Source of the DNA: JAHDWY01 sp964632865
Lineage (GTDB): Bacteria > Hydrogenedentota > Hydrogenedentia > Hydrogenedentales > SLHB01
NCBI GenBank assembly: GCA_964632865.1
Contig: CAZWDH010000072.1
Coordinates: 1-24,943, forward strand
Direction: 5' to 3'
DNA length: 24,943 nucleotides
The notes beneath the pieces were generated by a model. That model saw only the letters and a program-made list of their open reading frames with translations. It was not told the DNA's origin and searched no databases. Made by a program: the position numbers and the translations under genes. Of the stretch, positions 22,835 through 24,943 are shown one piece after another. Each line of letters starts with the position of its first letter. Position 1 is the stretch's first letter.

Positions 22835-23209
22835 TTAGATGGCCAATACGAGCATGATGGCGATAACGAACCCGAACACGACGATGGTTTCCGGGATGGC
22901 GAACAGAATCAGGACGCTACCGAACAGTTCCGGCTTCTCCGTGATCGCGCCCGTACCGCCCGCACCTACAGCCGCCTGAGCCCGGCTGGTGGCAATTCCC
23001 GCACCAGCGATGGCAATCGCCGCGCCAAGACCTAGCCCGACGGCCCGAAGACCGCTACCGGTCGTCGCACTGGTCTGGGCAACCGATTCAGCCTCGCCTT
23101 CGGCCGTACCTTCCGCGGCGAACCCCAATGGCGCCAGCGTCAGCATACCGGCCAGCAGCAGCAGCGCGACTAGAACCGCCTTCTTGCTCGTTTCACTCAA
23201 CGTCACCAT
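22835..23209 (-). CDS. atpK: V-type ATP synthase/ATPase subunit K (c-ring proteolipid)
   Basis: A 124-residue proteolipid. An N-terminal signal-like or membrane segment (about 10-31, KKAVLVALLLLAGMLTLAPLGF) and an Ala/Glu/Thr linker precede the conserved hairpin: helix 1 about 54-82 (GLGLGAAIAIAGAGIATSRAQAAV), loop, and helix 2 about 95-123 with LFAIPETIVVFGFVIAIML. E107 in PET is the ion-binding carboxylate. This is one hairpin, not the doubled four-helix form. An AAGGAGG site (23214-23220) 4 bases before the ATG, inside the atpI 3' end, fits the need for many copies per ring. The helix-1 counterpart of the Na+-site Gln is not evident, so the coupling ion is unclear; no strong claim either way. 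Confidence 0.93.
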   Translation of the reverse strand: MVTLSETSKKAVLVALLLLAGMLTLAPLGFAAEGTAEGEAESVAQTSATTGSGLRAVGLGLGAAIAIAGAGIATSRAQAAVGAGGTGAITEKPELFGSVLILFAIPETIVVFGFVIAIMLVLAI

Positions 23210-24943
23210 AATGCCTCCTTCTTGAACGGTTTGTAACCCTTACCTTCGGGTTTATAGAACTTCGGCAGGAACTCGACATAGTTGAGTCGCAACGCATGAA
23301 TCGTTGGGCTGAACATGCCAAGTCCGATGTTAAACGCATGCACGGCCAACGCCAGGGGCACTCCAATCAAGAGACCGAGCCCGCCAGCCATTTGGTTGGC
23401 CAAATCCGCCACCAGGACGCCCGCAAGCCCGAGCGCCATGAGACGGCAATAGGAGAGGACGTTGCCGATGAGCGAAACGACCTCGAGCGCCATGATGGGC
23501 GCCATCGCGCCGACAGCCCAGGTAAGCAGCCCAAACATGGCGATGAAACAAAGCACGCCGACAGCCTTCGCAAACATTGTGGTGAAAAGTCCAACTCCAA
23601 CGAAGGCCATGACAAAGATCCCGGTGCCTGCCAGTCCCAGCAGCAACGCGAGTTTTTCCGCCGCGTGCTTGGGGTGATGGTGGTGCAGGTCCGCTCGGAT
23701 ACCGAGTATCAGGGCCAGCGGGATATGCAACACCCCGAACAGGATGGCGTATTTCATGAGGGCGATAGGTTCGTGGCCCCGGTGAAACCAAATGACGGGC
23801 ATGCCCATCTTGGCCCCGAAATCGCCAAACAATTCGCCGTAGAGCAATCCGAAAAAGATGGTCGATCCGCCCATCCAATAAGCGACGGTGCCCACCGCAT
23901 TCACCGCGGCGATATGACCGAGCTTCTTCTTGAGAAAGAACCCGAAGGCGATAACCGCAAGGCCGTATGCTACGTCGCCCAAGATAAAACCGTAGAAGAG
24001 CACAAAGGAAACGGCGACAAGGGCCGTGGGATCCATGGTGCCGTACGCCGGCGGCTTGAACAGGGAGAGCAAGACCTCGAATGGCTGTAGCCACGCCGGG
24101 TTGCGCAGTTGAACGGGGACTTCGTGAATGTCCACCTCGCTCAAGGGCAACTTGCTCACCAGGGTTTGGCCTGGAAACGCCTCTTCGAGGCACTTGATGA
24201 ACGTGTCCGACTGGTCGCTGGGAGACCAGCCGTGAATCACTCCAATCATCTCGCTCTGGGCAAAGCGGTTCATAGCGGTGATCTGTGCCATGCGATCGGC
24301 GAACTTGGCCTCGACCGCCATTAACTTCGGACCAACCTGCGCGGAATACGCTTCGGTTTCTTCTTTGATGCGCACCGCGTCGGCCCGGTTGCGTTCGATC
24401 GCGGCGTCCACTTTCTGAATGACCTCTCCCAGACCGCCTCCCGCGAGGTCGTTCGTGGGCGGGTCCATCGGCGAAATCTGCTCATCCTTCAAAATGCGCG
24501 ATACCGTATCGTTGTGGGACGGGGAATAAGTAATGACCCCGACAATTACGTTACGCGAGATCTTTTCGTGGACCAGTCTTGATTCCGGCCCGATTTGTTC
24601 GCGCAGCTTTTCGCCCAAGCGCTCGATGACGCGGGCGCCGTCGCCCCGTAGAATGAAGGCGCGTGCGTCATGACCCAGCACCACGTCCTTGCCTTGAAGC
24701 AGCGGACGCAGGGCTACCAGTGACTTCTTGAAGCTCGTGAGAATCTCGACATTGTCCTGGACGTTGATCCGGCGACGGGTAAAGGAACGCAACATGCGAA
24801 TCCACGAGAAGGCCAAGTCGGCCAACTGCTCTTCCGTTCTGCCGTTCAGTTCCCGCGCCGCCGCGTTCTTGGCGCCCTGGGAGGGCTTCACGGCGAGCAG
24901 TGGAACGACTTCGGAGAGACTGCGATAAAGATTCTCGAGCGAT
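23203..24943 (-). CDS. atpI: V-type ATP synthase/ATPase subunit I (a-subunit), 5' end off the window
   Basis: The stator membrane subunit of the V0/A0 sector. About 579 codons are visible; the frame is open to the right edge (ENLYRSLSEVVPLLAV precedes the GTG at 24891), so the start lies beyond the window. The soluble N-terminal domain has a coiled coil (about DAAIERNRADAVRIKEETEAYSAQV). The C-terminal ~270 residues are membrane helices: FVLFYGFILGDVAYGLAVIAFGF, AYWMGGSTIFFGLLYGELFG, VVSLIGNVLSYCRLMALGLAGVLVA and LALAVHAFNIGLGMFSPTIHALRLNYVEFLPKFY. These contain the family's key Arg residues near LSYCRLMALG and IHALRLNYVEF. The gene overlaps atpK by 7 bases. Confidence 0.95.
   Translation of the reverse strand, partial: SLENLYRSLSEVVPLLAVKPSQGAKNAAARELNGRTEEQLADLAFSWIRMLRSFTRRRINVQDNVEILTSFKKSLVALRPLLQGKDVVLGHDARAFILRGDGARVIERLGEKLREQIGPESRLVHEKISRNVIVGVITYSPSHNDTVSRILKDEQISPMDPPTNDLAGGGLGEVIQKVDAAIERNRADAVRIKEETEAYSAQVGPKLMAVEAKFADRMAQITAMNRFAQSEMIGVIHGWSPSDQSDTFIKCLEEAFPGQTLVSKLPLSEVDIHEVPVQLRNPAWLQPFEVLLSLFKPPAYGTMDPTALVAVSFVLFYGFILGDVAYGLAVIAFGFFLKKKLGHIAAVNAVGTVAYWMGGSTIFFGLLYGELFGDFGAKMGMPVIWFHRGHEPIALMKYAILFGVLHIPLALILGIRADLHHHHPKHAAEKLALLLGLAGTGIFVMAFVGVGLFTTMFAKAVGVLCFIAMFGLLTWAVGAMAPIMALEVVSLIGNVLSYCRLMALGLAGVLVADLANQMAGGLGLLIGVPLALAVHAFNIGLGMFSPTIHALRLNYVEFLPKFYKPEGKGYKPFKKEALW
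23214..23220 (-). promoter_or_regulatory. Strong Shine-Dalgarno site for atpK
   Basis: AAGGAGG on the minus strand sits 4 bases before the atpK ATG and lies within the last codons of atpI. Unlike the weak or average sites of its neighbours, it fits high translation of the c-ring subunit, which is needed in many copies per complex. Confidence 0.7.

Overview
The window looks like a chromosomal stretch, probably a metagenome-assembled contig, from a GC-rich, Gram-negative-like, flagellated heterotrophic bacterium. It has three 10-N scaffold gaps, a Tat-exported sulfatase, a V/A-type rather than F-type ATPase, and dispersed-repeat fragments. The gene mix recalls the PVC/Hydrogenedentota/Sumerlaeota kind of lineage, but no marker gene here settles the taxonomy; that is inference only. 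No phage, CRISPR array, insertion-sequence transposase, tRNA or rRNA was seen.

Layout. (1) 1-2735: a 3'-truncated membrane-anchored protein of unknown function (minus strand); a repeat- and palindrome-rich intergenic block with an assembly gap; a small secreted protein (plus strand); and a Tat-dependent sulfatase (minus strand) overlapping it tail to tail. (2) 2736-5402: an AT-rich intergenic block, then fliD and fliS (flagellar filament cap and flagellin chaperone). A flagellar sigma-28-type promoter appears to be cut by the second gap. (3) 5505-11264, all minus strand: a methyltransferase broken by the third gap, a GT39/ArnT-like membrane glycosyltransferase, a noncoding repeat/inverted-repeat element, two coupled SAM methyltransferases, a short-chain dehydrogenase and a cysteine-rich ferrochelatase. 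(4) 11360-14352, plus strand: a GAF-PAS-PAS NarX/DegS-type sensor kinase overlapping its NarL/LuxR response regulator. (5) 14356-24943, minus strand, one tight gene train: atpI-K-E-C-F-A-B-D (V-type ATPase), a PTS EIIA-like protein 2 bp after atpD, a CNT-family nucleoside transporter with an altered substrate motif, and thiD.

How the genes work together. The eight V-ATPase genes are contiguous, often overlapping, and should encode most of a rotary ion-translocating ATPase; only a peripheral-stalk G/H-type subunit is not seen and could lie beyond the right edge. The EIIA, CNT transporter and ThiD genes follow with tiny or no spacers and may be co-transcribed with it. fliD-fliS form a late flagellar unit. 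The methyltransferase/glycosyltransferase group suggests cell-envelope or lipid-linked glycan modification. No clearly new defence or mobile system is evident. The observations most worth following are the EIIA gene in the ATPase operon, the divergent CNT transporter motif, the cysteine-rich ferrochelatase, the sigma-28 promoter hidden by a gap, and two dispersed-repeat-like elements.
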